Source: an uncultured Flavobacterium sp. (GTDB lineage Bacteria > Bacteroidota > Bacteroidia > Flavobacteriales > Flavobacteriaceae). From it: a stretch of DNA of 48,540 bases. Positions 33,176 to 41,205 of the stretch are shown piece after piece; position 1 is the first letter of the stretch, and every line of letters begins with the position of its first letter. Below the pieces are notes generated by a model. The model was not told the origin of the DNA. It made no database searches and was given only the letters and a program-made list of their open reading frames with translations. The position numbers and the translations under genes were made by a program. The stretch lies in the NCBI RefSeq assembly GCF_946220915.1, contig NZ_CAMIHH010000014.1:1-48540 (forward strand), in the 5' to 3' direction.

Positions 33176-34177
33176 TTAATTGTTGAGCATTTGCCACAGC
33201 TTATCTTTCAGTTCCGTAAGCCCCTGTTGTGCTACCGAAGATATGAAAAGGTATGGCATACCCTTGAATTCTTTATCCAGGACAGCCTTCATTTCGGCTT
33301 TCAGCTCGTCATCCAGCATATCGGATTTTGAGATCACTACCAGCCTGTCCTTGTCAAGCATCTCCGGGTTGTAGCGCCGCAGCTCATCCAATAGGATTTC
33401 GTATTGTGCTTTAATGTCATCGGCATCGGCAGGGATAAGGAACAACAAGGTAGAGTTCCTTTCGATATGCCGCAGGAAGTAATGCCCCAGGCCCTTGCCT
33501 TCGGCCGCACCTTCAATGATTCCGGGAATGTCGGCCATTACGAACGACTGGTAATCCCTATAGGCTACAATGCCCAAATTGGGTTTCAATGTTGTAAACG
33601 GATAATCGGCAATCTTTGGCTTGGCGGATGTCAGTACCGATAAAAGCGTACTCTTGCCCGCATTCGGGAAGCCCACTAACCCTACGTCTGCCAGTACTTT
33701 CAACTCCAGCAATATGTCCTTTTCTTCCGGTGGCATTCCCGGTTGGGAATATCTTGGTGTCTGGTTGGTCGAGCTCCGGAAGTGCCAGTTGCCCAGTCCG
33801 CCCTTGCCGCCTTTGGCAATGATCTGCTTTTCGCCGTCTTCGGTAATTTCAAAAAGCACTTCGCCTGTTTCCTGGTCTTTTACAACGGTTCCCAGTGGCA
33901 CCTCAATAAACTTATCGTCGCCGTCGGCACCGGTGCTGCGTGCACTTCCGCCATCGCCGCCATGGGTTGCCTTGATGTGCCTTGCAAACTTAAGGTGGAA
34001 GAGTGTCCATAAACTCTTATTTCCCACCAGGTATACATGCCCGCCCCTGCCGCCATCGCCGCCGTCCGGGCCTCCTTTTTCAATAAATTTTTCCCTGTGC
34101 AGGTGCGTAGATCCCTTGCCCCCTTTTCCGGAGGATACATATATCTTTACATAATCTACAAAATTCCCTTCTGTCAT
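33176..34177 (-). CDS. obgE: Obg GTPase, ribosome assembly
   Basis: The 333-residue protein has the glycine-rich Obg fold (residues 1-158, GGPDGGDGGRGG and THGGDGGSA) and a G domain with G1 GFPNAGKS (169-176). G2/switch TTLKPNLG, G3 ADIPGIIEGA and a G4-like SKSD follow. It lacks the C-terminal OCT domain, as in many Bacteroidota. Obg acts in 50S assembly and stringent signalling. A four-unit heptamer array starts only 6 bases upstream of the ATG, so it probably lies in the leader. Confidence 0.96.
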   Translation of the reverse strand: MTEGNFVDYVKIYVSSGKGGKGSTHLHREKFIEKGGPDGGDGGRGGHVYLVGNKSLWTLFHLKFARHIKATHGGDGGSARSTGADGDDKFIEVPLGTVVKDQETGEVLFEITEDGEKQIIAKGGKGGLGNWHFRSSTNQTPRYSQPGMPPEEKDILLELKVLADVGLVGFPNAGKSTLLSVLTSAKPKIADYPFTTLKPNLGIVAYRDYQSFVMADIPGIIEGAAEGKGLGHYFLRHIERNSTLLFLIPADADDIKAQYEILLDELRRYNPEMLDKDRLVVISKSDMLDDELKAEMKAVLDKEFKGMPYLFISSVAQQGLTELKDKLWQMLNN

Positions 34178-34183
34178 CTTTTT

Positions 34184-34211
34184 AGTTTAAAGTTCAAAGT
34201 TTAAAGTTTAA
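34184..34211. repeat. Heptamer tandem array D (AGTTYAA) upstream of obg
   Basis: Four perfect-period units, AGTTTAA AGTTCAA AGTTTAA AGTTTAA, and a partial fifth lie 6 bases upstream of the obg start codon (minus strand). Unit number could vary between strains. Confidence 0.8.
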
Positions 34212-34265
34212 AGTTGCTAATCAGCACTTTCAACTTCCACTAAAACTTGTTTTTATTCATCCGGA

Positions 34266-34295
34266 ACATTTAAACATTCAACATTTAAATATTCA
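34266..34295. repeat. 15-bp tandem duplication downstream of the CNNM gene
   Basis: ACATTTAAACATTCA is followed directly by ACATTTAAATATTCA. It can be read as alternating 8- and 7-base units. It ends 3 bases from the stop of the CNNM/CorC-like gene at 34299. Confidence 0.7.
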
Positions 34296-34298
34296 GCT

Positions 34299-35576
34299 TT
34301 ATTCTTTAAGAGAGCGCACCCTTACCTTATCGATCTTCACGCCGTCCATCGAAAGGACTTCCAGTTCATATAAATGCCATGCCAGCTTTTCACCTTCTTT
34401 GGGTATGTACGAAAGCTCGGTTACGATGAGCCCGCTCACGGTGGTTACTTCATAGTCGTTGGTCAGGTCGTCCAGGTCGAAATAGGTAAGAAAGTCATGT
34501 AGCGGATAAAGGCCATCTACCGTCCAGGTGGCATCGTCATTAGCAACGAGGCTAAATTCGTCCTCATAAAAATCGGCGGCATCGCCCACCAGCGCCTCAA
34601 GTATGTCGTTCAGTGTAATAATCCCCTGGAACACCCCGTACTCATCGGTAACCAATGCGTAATGCACTTTGGTCTTTTTAAACATTTCCAGCGCTTTGTA
34701 AGCCGAGGTATGCTCAATAAGGAACGTTGGTTCCTTAACGATCTCTTTAAGCCTGAAATCAGATTTATCGTAATTGGCAAAAATATCTTTTAACAGCACG
34801 ACCCCTATAACATCGTCAAGGCTGTTGCCCTCGCACACGGGATACATCGAGTGCAGCTCTTCCAGCATGATCTCGCGTATGCCCGCCTTATCCGATTCCG
34901 TAGAAAGGTATACAACCGATTTCCTGTGTGTCATCAGTGAGTTTACCTTCCTGTCGCCAATATGGAAAACGCGCTCCATGATATCATGTTCTATCTCCTG
35001 TACTTCGCCGCCTTCGGTACCTTCTTTTATAATGGCCTTGATTTCCTCCTCGGTTACTTTGCCATCTGCCGTTGGGCGTATGCTGAATATTTTTAGCAGG
35101 AAATCGGTCGTGGTGGTCAAAAGCCAGATGAAAGGCGCTGTGACGATGGAAATGTATTTCATCGGGAGGGCCATTGTTTTCGCTATGCTTTCGGGATAGT
35201 TAAGCCCTATCCTTTTTGGCAAAAGCTCTCCGAGTACCAATGAAAAGAATGTGAGGATCACAACCACCACACCCACTGCAATGTTCTCGGCATAAGGCCT
35301 GAGCACATCAAACCGGAGTATGAAGGCCTCTACATCGTCGGTAACCTTGTCGCCCGAATAAATACCTGTGAGTATGCCTATCAGCGTAATGCCTATCTGT
35401 ACTGTAGAGAGGAACTTGTTGGGCGAGTTGGCAAGGTCGAGTGCGGCCTGTGCGCTGGCATTGCCTTTCTTGGCAGCCATTTCGAGACGGTTTTTACGGG
35501 CCGAAATAAGGGCGATCTCCGACATGGAGAATACCCCGTTAAGAACAATGAGCAATAATATTATGGCTATTTCCAA
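34299..35576 (-). CDS. CNNM/CorC-like membrane protein with CBS pair
   Basis: The 425-residue protein has a CNNM (DUF21) membrane domain (residues 1 to about 190, with a GLNYPESIAK segment). A CBS pair follows (about 205-330; LMTHRKSVVYL and VTDEYGVFQGIITLNDILE), then a C-terminal CorC_HlyC domain (about 345-425; DGLYPLHDFLTYF). Family members (historically hemolysin-like, TlyC/YfjD, CorC) are linked to magnesium or cobalt efflux. It lies 11 bases after adk on the same strand and about 120 bases before obg, so it probably shares the adk message. Confidence 0.9.
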   Translation of the reverse strand: MEIAIILLLIVLNGVFSMSEIALISARKNRLEMAAKKGNASAQAALDLANSPNKFLSTVQIGITLIGILTGIYSGDKVTDDVEAFILRFDVLRPYAENIAVGVVVVILTFFSLVLGELLPKRIGLNYPESIAKTMALPMKYISIVTAPFIWLLTTTTDFLLKIFSIRPTADGKVTEEEIKAIIKEGTEGGEVQEIEHDIMERVFHIGDRKVNSLMTHRKSVVYLSTESDKAGIREIMLEELHSMYPVCEGNSLDDVIGVVLLKDIFANYDKSDFRLKEIVKEPTFLIEHTSAYKALEMFKKTKVHYALVTDEYGVFQGIITLNDILEALVGDAADFYEDEFSLVANDDATWTVDGLYPLHDFLTYFDLDDLTNDYEVTTVSGLIVTELSYIPKEGEKLAWHLYELEVLSMDGVKIDKVRVRSLKE

Positions 35577-35587
35577 TGGTGGAAGTT

Positions 35588-36163
35588 TTAGTTAAGCGTA
35601 TCGATTACCGAACTTAACCGATGTGTTATCTCGGCAATTTCACCTGTACCGTCAACTGCATGGAATTTTCCCTGCCTGTTGTAAAACTCCATAAGCGGAG
35701 CGGTTTTTTCATTATACTCCTGGTAACGGTTACGTATCAGGCTCTCATCCTGGTCATCGGCACGGCCGCTGGTCTTTCCCCTTTCCAGCAGGCGCTGCAC
35801 CAGTATTTCGTCATCTGCCTCAAGGCCGATGGTAGCGTCTACCTGCCAGCCTTTTGAAACAAGGAAAGCATCAAGCGCATCAGCCTGTGCTACGGTACGC
35901 GGAAAGCCATCGAAGAGAAAGCCCGCCGTATCGGTATTTTTCTCTACTTCATCCTGAAGCATTTTTATGGTAAGCGCATCCGGAACGAGTTCGCCCCTGT
36001 CCATATACCCACGTGCCTCTTCGCCAAGCGGTGTATTGTTCTTAAGGTTGTAACGGAAAACGTCGCCTGTAGAAATATGGGTAAGGTTATATTTCGTTTT
36101 TAAAAATTCTGCCTGTGTCCCCTTGCCTGCTCCCGGCTTTCCGAAAAGTACGATATTGATCAT
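35588..36163 (-). CDS. adk: Adenylate kinase
   Basis: The 191-residue enzyme interconverts ATP + AMP and 2 ADP. The P-loop GKPGAGKGT is at residues 8-16. The AMP-binding STGDVFR follows, with GFPRTVAQADAL and LLERGKTSGRADD for the lid. It is the short-lid form, as expected at 191 residues without zinc cysteines. It lies 28 bases after hpt and 11 bases before the CNNM gene, in a leftward nucleotide-metabolism operon. Confidence 0.97.
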   Translation of the reverse strand: MINIVLFGKPGAGKGTQAEFLKTKYNLTHISTGDVFRYNLKNNTPLGEEARGYMDRGELVPDALTIKMLQDEVEKNTDTAGFLFDGFPRTVAQADALDAFLVSKGWQVDATIGLEADDEILVQRLLERGKTSGRADDQDESLIRNRYQEYNEKTAPLMEFYNRQGKFHAVDGTGEIAEITHRLSSVIDTLN

Positions 36164-36191
36164 TTTGTTTTAAAGGTTGTGTTATGATGTT

Positions 36192-36728
36192 TTATGATTG
36201 TAGTTGGTATATTTCCGGCAGGTTGCGCCCAAGTCCGTCATAATCCAGCCCATAGCCTACAATGAACTTATTGGGTATTTCAAAGCCGATGTAATCCAGC
36301 GCTACATCTTTAGTGTAGGCTTCAGGCTTGAAGAACAGCGTGGCGATCCTAAGCTGCTTCACTCCCTGGTTTTCAAACATTTTTTTCAGCTCGGCAATGG
36401 TATTTCCGGTATCTACTATATCTTCGATGATGACAACCGTCCTGCCTTCGAGGTTTTGGCCCAGGCCTATGAGCTGCTTAATATCCCCGGTGCTTTCAGT
36501 GCCTTCGTAAGATGACATTTTTACAAAGCTTACCTCGCACAGGCCGCCGTAATGCTTTACAAAATCAGATACTACCATGAATGCGCCGTTGAGCACGCCT
36601 ATAAAAACAGGTATCTCGTTTTTAAGGTCGGCCTCTACCTGCGTTGCCATGCGTTTCACCACGGCATCGATATCCCCTGCGGTAATAAAGGGTACAAAAT
36701 GTTTATCGTGAAGCTGTATCACTCTCAA
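36192..36728 (-). CDS. hpt: Hypoxanthine phosphoribosyltransferase
   Basis: The 178-residue type I phosphoribosyltransferase has the PRPP loop VVIIEDIVDTGNTI and a flexible loop near SFVKMSSYEGTESTG. A purine-contacting GFEIPNKFIVGYGLDYDG follows. It converts hypoxanthine or guanine with PRPP to IMP or GMP in purine salvage. It is the first gene of the hpt-adk-CNNM block, with a full-match -7 box TATATTTG on the minus strand at 36758-36751, about 23 bases before the ATG. Confidence 0.95.
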   Translation of the reverse strand: MRVIQLHDKHFVPFITAGDIDAVVKRMATQVEADLKNEIPVFIGVLNGAFMVVSDFVKHYGGLCEVSFVKMSSYEGTESTGDIKQLIGLGQNLEGRTVVIIEDIVDTGNTIAELKKMFENQGVKQLRIATLFFKPEAYTKDVALDYIGFEIPNKFIVGYGLDYDGLGRNLPEIYQLQS

Positions 36729-36750
36729 TTTGATGATTTGGAATAATTTG

Positions 36751-36758
36751 CAAATATA
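36751..36758 (-). promoter_or_regulatory. -7 box of the hpt operon
   Basis: On the minus strand TATATTTG fully matches TAnnTTTG. No -33 TTG was found at the usual spacing. Confidence 0.5.
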
Positions 36759-36774
36759 CTAATTCGCAGGTAGC

Positions 36775-36827
36775 TGTTAAATTATACAGCTGTTATTTGT
36801 AATATTTTTAGCAATGTTAAATTACAC
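36775..36827. repeat. Pair of TGTTAAATTAYAC direct repeats
   Basis: TGTTAAATTATAC (36775-36787) and TGTTAAATTACAC (36815-36827) differ at one base and start 40 bases apart, close to four helical turns. They lie between divergent hpt and the sugar-dehydrogenase gene. A regulator site is possible but unproven. Confidence 0.35.
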
Positions 36828-36898
36828 CTAATAGTCAAGGCTTTGGAATGGCAAATCGGTAAATTCGTACAACATTGAATAACCGAATAACTTTTACC

Positions 36899-38176
36899 AT
36901 GAAAACATCTTACATTACCCTGGCCCTTGCGGCTGTATTTGTGTTCTCTTCCTGCAAAAAAGACCGTGTAACGAAAGAGGAAAAACTTGAGGCAAAGGCC
37001 GAAGGAAGCACCACTGTACAAACCGCAATTGGTCCGCTCACCCTTGCCGCCCCTTTCGCTACAGAATCGACCACCAAGCGCAATAGCATGGTAGACTGGC
37101 CGGAGGGGCAAACACCAAAGGCCCCGGCAGGATTTACCGTTACAAAATTTGCTGACGGCCTTAAAAATCCGCGCAATACCTATATCGCCCCGAACGGTGA
37201 CATTTTTGTGGCCGAAGCCGGGACCAGCAGCAGCGCCGACCAGATAACCGTATTCCGCGACAAGGATAAGGACGGGAATTTTGAGACACGTGCCGTTTTT
37301 GCCGAAGACCTCAATCAGAATTACGGCATGCTAATACTAAAAAATCATTTTTATGTGGCCAATACCGACGGGCTGTACCGCTATCCTTATAAAGAAGGCG
37401 ATTTAAAACTGTCGGGCAAGGGCGAAAAAATCGTAGAGCTTCCAGGAAAAGGATATAACAACCACTGGACACGCAACCTTTTGGCAAATGCCGATGGATC
37501 TAAAATATACATTTCTGTTGGCTCATCGAGCAATGTGGGCGAGAATGGCATGGAGAATGAAGTGCGCCGTGCGTGTATTCTTGAAATTAACCCTGATGGA
37601 AGCGGTGAGCGAATTTATGCCAGCGGCCTGCGCAACCCGGTAGGCATGGACTGGAACCCCGCCAATAAAGAACTGTGGACGGCTGTTAACGAGCGTGATG
37701 AGCTGGGTGATGACCTTGTGCCTGACTATATAACCAGCGTAAAGGAAGGTGGTTTTTACGGATGGCCCTACTCCTATTACGGGCAGATTGAGGATCCCCG
37801 CATGAAAGGCAAAGCGCCGGAGCTGGTAGCTAAAGCCATTGTACCCGATGTACCTGTGGGCAGCCATACCGCAGCGCTTGGCTTTACTTTTTATAATGCC
37901 GCTGCATTTCCTGCCGAATATAAAGGTGGCGCATTTGTTGGCGAGCATGGCTCCTGGAACAGGTCGGTACTTAGTGGGTACAAGGTGCTGTTCGTTCCGT
38001 TTAAGGACGGCAAGCCATCAGGGCCGCCGCAGGATTTCCTTACCGGCTTTATTGCCGATGAGAAAAAAGCCCAGGCATGGGGCCGCCCGGTAGATGTGAC
38101 CGTAATGAACGACGGCTCGCTGCTGGTGAACGATGATAGCGGGAATACGTTGTGGAAGGTAAGTGTTTCTAAATAA
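36899..38176 (+). CDS. PQQ-dependent sugar (sorbosone-type) dehydrogenase lipoprotein
   Basis: The start at 36899 (ATG, MKTSYITLALAAVFVFSSC) gives a lipoprotein signal with Cys19. A TTG eight codons upstream is less likely. The 425-residue product has the sorbosone/glucose dehydrogenase six-bladed beta-propeller: NPRNTYIAPNGDIFVAEA, GLRNPVGMDWNP, and GGFYGWPYSYYG. Such enzymes use pyrroloquinoline quinone, but no pqq genes are in the window, so the cofactor would come from outside or another locus. After Cys come KKD residues, which may favour surface display. It is followed by a TonB receptor gene. Confidence 0.85.
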   Translation: MKTSYITLALAAVFVFSSCKKDRVTKEEKLEAKAEGSTTVQTAIGPLTLAAPFATESTTKRNSMVDWPEGQTPKAPAGFTVTKFADGLKNPRNTYIAPNGDIFVAEAGTSSSADQITVFRDKDKDGNFETRAVFAEDLNQNYGMLILKNHFYVANTDGLYRYPYKEGDLKLSGKGEKIVELPGKGYNNHWTRNLLANADGSKIYISVGSSSNVGENGMENEVRRACILEINPDGSGERIYASGLRNPVGMDWNPANKELWTAVNERDELGDDLVPDYITSVKEGGFYGWPYSYYGQIEDPRMKGKAPELVAKAIVPDVPVGSHTAALGFTFYNAAAFPAEYKGGAFVGEHGSWNRSVLSGYKVLFVPFKDGKPSGPPQDFLTGFIADEKKAQAWGRPVDVTVMNDGSLLVNDDSGNTLWKVSVSK

Positions 38177-38215
38177 ATCCCAAAATACAAATCCCAAATA
38201 ACAAAATTGAGCTGC

Positions 38216-38356
38216 ATTTAACCACATGGCCTGCAGGGCATGATTTTTTGAACAGGGAGGATTCATAAGATACGCACAGGTAAAGCGTAGCTTCACCTTA
38301 TGTGCGACTCATCTCCTGATAAAAACTATGAAACCTATGTATCTGTGTGGTTAAAT
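38216..38356. repeat. MITE-like intergenic element, copy 2
   Basis: An 11-bp perfect terminal inverted repeat, ATTTAACCACA (38216-38226) and TGTGGTTAAAT (38346-38356), bounds about 140 bases with no coding frame. The core aligns with gaps to 18903-18989. It ends 29 bases before the TonB-receptor ATG and could affect its promoter. Confidence 0.6.
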
Positions 38357-38385
38357 TATCTATCCTATTTGCTTAGCTTTATACA

Positions 38386-40455
38386 ATGTTAAAAAAACTA
38401 CTGCCTTTTCTTGCCCTTTTTTCCTTAAATGCTTTTGCACAAGATACCCTATCCGCAAAAAATACCTTACAGGAAATAATAATAAGCAAATATCACATTA
38501 ACGACAGCCTTCTTAATGCACCGGCATCCATAAGCATCCTGTCACAGTCGCAAATACAGCGCAACAACCTGTCCGACATTTCACCAGTGCTCAATACGCT
38601 TCCGGGTGTATTCATGCAATCGGGCGGCATAAATACCAACAGGATATCCATCCGGGGCATTGGGGCACGAACGCCGTATGGCACAAACAAGATACGTGCA
38701 TTTTATGGGAGCATACCGCTAACCTCCGGCGACAGCGAAACCACTATTGAAGATATTGACCTTGAGATAATCGACCAGGTGGAAGTCATCAAGGGGCCGC
38801 TTTCCAGCCTTTATGGTGCAGGGCTGGGCGGAGCCATGCTGCTCGCGCCGAAACTATCTTCGGCACCAGGCAACACGGCGCGCGTTAGCACTACGCACGG
38901 ATCGTTTGGCCTTATCAAGAATACCATCGGCTACAGCCTTGATACCCGAAACGGCAGCCTGAACCTTTCTTACCATAAACTGGAGACCGACGGCTACCGT
39001 GACAACAGCGCATATAACCGCGAGGGCGTAACCCTGGCCGGCGAACTTTTACGGAAGGAAAACAGCAGGCTCACGTATTTTGGAAATTATACCTATCTGA
39101 AAGCCTACATACCAAGCTCCATCGACAGGGAAACTTTTGAAAACAACCCAAGGGCAGCAGCCTTTACGTGGAATGCGGCCAAAGGCTATGAGCAATATGA
39201 CTCTTGGCTGGGCGGGCTGGCGTATGACTGGCAGATCGGCAAGATAAAGAATGCTACATCTGTATTCATCAATATTAAAGAGAACCATGAGCCGCGACCT
39301 TTCGACATACTTACACAGGATACACAGGCCTGGGGAGCGCGCACGCAGTTTTCTGGCGCTTTCATGGCAGGGCCCATAAAAGCGGAATTCATTGCCGGAA
39401 TGGAATATTTTAATGATGGTTTTGAAGGCAGCACCCATGCCAACCTGTATGAAGACAATAACGGGCAGGGCAGCCTTAGGGGCGAAAGGCTTAGCGAGAC
39501 TGAGCAACAGCGTGACTTTATTAACGCATTTGCACAATTGCGTTTACAACTGGCACGAAAACTGGAATTGCAGGCCGGGCTTAATTATAATAAAACGCAG
39601 TTTGAGCTCGACAACACTTTCCCGGCAAATGCTATATCGTCTGAAAGCTATAGTTATGACGGGATATGGTCGCCCCAGGTTTCACTATTGTACAAGCCAT
39701 CATCATTACAAACCCTGTATGCATCGGTAAGCCGTGGTTTTTCACTTCCGTCGATCGAGGAAACGCTTACTGCCGATGGCACCATCAACACCGGGATCAA
39801 GCCGGAAAATGGCTATAATTTTGAGATAGGCGGCAAATTTTATTTGTCTGGCAAAAACCTTTATGCAGAAATTTCCTTGTACAGGATGCAGATAAAAGAC
39901 CTGCTCGTGGCGCAGCGCGTAGGCGATGACCAGTATATTGGCATAAATGCAGGCGAAACTCTGCACCAGGGAATTGAGGCAAGCATCAGCCATCATTGGG
40001 AGATAAGCCGGTCTTTTACATTGCAGCGCTATGTAGCAGTGTCGATAGGGAACTATGAGTTTACCGAATTCCTGAACAACGATGTGGATTATTCCGGCAA
40101 TGAGCTTACAGGCGTACCAAATAACAAGATCAACGCAGGCATTACATTGCAGGCTCCATACGGGCTGTACCTGTCTGCCGACTATTATTATGTGGACCGC
40201 CTGCCACTGAATGATGCCAACTCGCTATATGCGGACAGCTATAATTTGCTTAACGCAAAAGCGGGCTGGCGGCATGAGCTTTTTAAAGGTTTCAGCACAC
40301 ATGTCTCTGCCGGGATAAATAACGCCACCAATACCCACTATGCATCTATGGTGCTTGTAAATGCGACAGGTTTTGGCGGGGCATCGCCACGCTACTATTA
40401 CCCCGGGCAGCAGGGGAATTACTACGGGAATGTTTCATTAAATTATAATTTTTAG
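38386..40455 (+). CDS. TonB-dependent outer-membrane receptor
   Basis: The 689-residue protein has a signal peptide (residues 1-18). A plug domain (about 45-160) follows, with NTLPGVFMQSGG, ISIRGIGAR and VEVIKGPLSSLYGAGLGGAML, and then a 22-strand barrel ending in Phe with the RGFSLPSIEETL segment near residue 448. It lacks the carboxypeptidase-like extension of SusC and resembles siderophore/small-ligand receptors. It lies downstream of the sugar-dehydrogenase gene with a MITE-like element between them. A candidate -7 box TAGCTTTA lies about 10 bases before the ATG. The ligand is unknown; iron chelates or PQQ-like compounds are possible. Confidence 0.92.
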   Translation: MLKKLLPFLALFSLNAFAQDTLSAKNTLQEIIISKYHINDSLLNAPASISILSQSQIQRNNLSDISPVLNTLPGVFMQSGGINTNRISIRGIGARTPYGTNKIRAFYGSIPLTSGDSETTIEDIDLEIIDQVEVIKGPLSSLYGAGLGGAMLLAPKLSSAPGNTARVSTTHGSFGLIKNTIGYSLDTRNGSLNLSYHKLETDGYRDNSAYNREGVTLAGELLRKENSRLTYFGNYTYLKAYIPSSIDRETFENNPRAAAFTWNAAKGYEQYDSWLGGLAYDWQIGKIKNATSVFINIKENHEPRPFDILTQDTQAWGARTQFSGAFMAGPIKAEFIAGMEYFNDGFEGSTHANLYEDNNGQGSLRGERLSETEQQRDFINAFAQLRLQLARKLELQAGLNYNKTQFELDNTFPANAISSESYSYDGIWSPQVSLLYKPSSLQTLYASVSRGFSLPSIEETLTADGTINTGIKPENGYNFEIGGKFYLSGKNLYAEISLYRMQIKDLLVAQRVGDDQYIGINAGETLHQGIEASISHHWEISRSFTLQRYVAVSIGNYEFTEFLNNDVDYSGNELTGVPNNKINAGITLQAPYGLYLSADYYYVDRLPLNDANSLYADSYNLLNAKAGWRHELFKGFSTHVSAGINNATNTHYASMVLVNATGFGGASPRYYYPGQQGNYYGNVSLNYNF

Positions 40456-40475
40456 GATTCTACCGAAATTTAAAC

Positions 40476-40511
40476 CCTACGGGATACTTGAGACAGGATT
40501 TTTCCCGTAGG
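40476..40511. other. Hairpin after the TonB receptor gene
   Basis: CCTACGGG (40476-40483) pairs with CCCGTAGG (40504-40511) over a 20-base loop. It has no downstream T-run, so it is not a standard terminator. It lies 20 bases past the TonB-receptor stop. Confidence 0.4.
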
Positions 40512-40610
40512 AATTAATTTTGGAGATGTGTCCACACCATAGCTCTCTCGGAGGTTAGGGGCATACCAGCCAATTAATTCTGTATTTTCGCCTTTCAAAC
40601 CCCATTACTT

Positions 40611-41153
40611 TTGAACGAGCAATTTTACAAAAGTGTAGCCAACAGTACGGCTCACCGCCCCATCCGCGACCTGTTGTCGGGACAGGTAACAGATAACCCG
40701 TCCCTGCTGGCAGACCTGTTGCAGATCGCGTTCGACACCAATGATAGAAACCACCATAAGGCTTGCTGGGTATTGGAACTGATAATGGAATCCCACATAA
40801 AATGGCTGGCCCCGCACCTCGCTGCGTTTTGCAGCACACTTGCCAGCTACAGGCACGAAGGAGCGCTGCGTTCGGTTTCCAAGATTGCCCTTTTTGCCAT
40901 AAAAAAGCACCACAAAGAAAAATTCCTTACTGCCCTACAGATTGAGCAATTAACCGAATCATGCTTCGACTGGCTCATAGACCCTCACGGAAAAGTAGCA
41001 ACCAAAGCCTATGCCATGCGGGCACTTTTTCTTCTTGGCAAAAAGCAGGACTGGATATATCCCGAATTACAACGCATTTTGTCGGAGGACAGCATAAAGC
41101 ACAGTGCGGGGTATAAAGCCGCAGCAAAGGATATTTTACGAAGGATCATTTAA
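40611..41153 (+). CDS. Helical-repeat protein of unknown function, TTG start
   Basis: The 180-residue product is all-alpha and looks like a short HEAT/ARM-type repeat protein: LLQIAFDTNDRNHHKACWVLE and then VATKAYAMRALFLL. The first in-frame ATG is over 50 codons in and would remove one repeat, so the TTG at 40611 (MNEQFYKS) is preferred. A -7-like TATTTTCG at 40583-40590 gives a short leader. It has no signal peptide and is expected in the cytoplasm. It ends 52 bases before the symporter gene. Confidence 0.7.
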   Translation: MNEQFYKSVANSTAHRPIRDLLSGQVTDNPSLLADLLQIAFDTNDRNHHKACWVLELIMESHIKWLAPHLAAFCSTLASYRHEGALRSVSKIALFAIKKHHKEKFLTALQIEQLTESCFDWLIDPHGKVATKAYAMRALFLLGKKQDWIYPELQRILSEDSIKHSAGYKAAAKDILRRII

Positions 41154-41168
41154 TTGCTGACCTTCACT

Positions 41169-41200
41169 TTTGCGGTAATTCGCGAGAATCGTTACCTTCG
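41169..41200 (+). promoter_or_regulatory. Promoter of the symporter gene, probably leaderless
   Basis: TTG (41170-41172) is followed after 20 bases by TACCTTCG (41193-41200), 7 of 8 to TAnnTTTG. The -7 box ends 5 bases before the ATG at 41206. Confidence 0.55.
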
Positions 41201-41205
41201 GTGCA

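Noticed and set aside
40476..40511. Hairpin after the TonB receptor read as an intrinsic terminator
   Set aside because: The loop is 20 bases and no T-run follows the stem on either strand.
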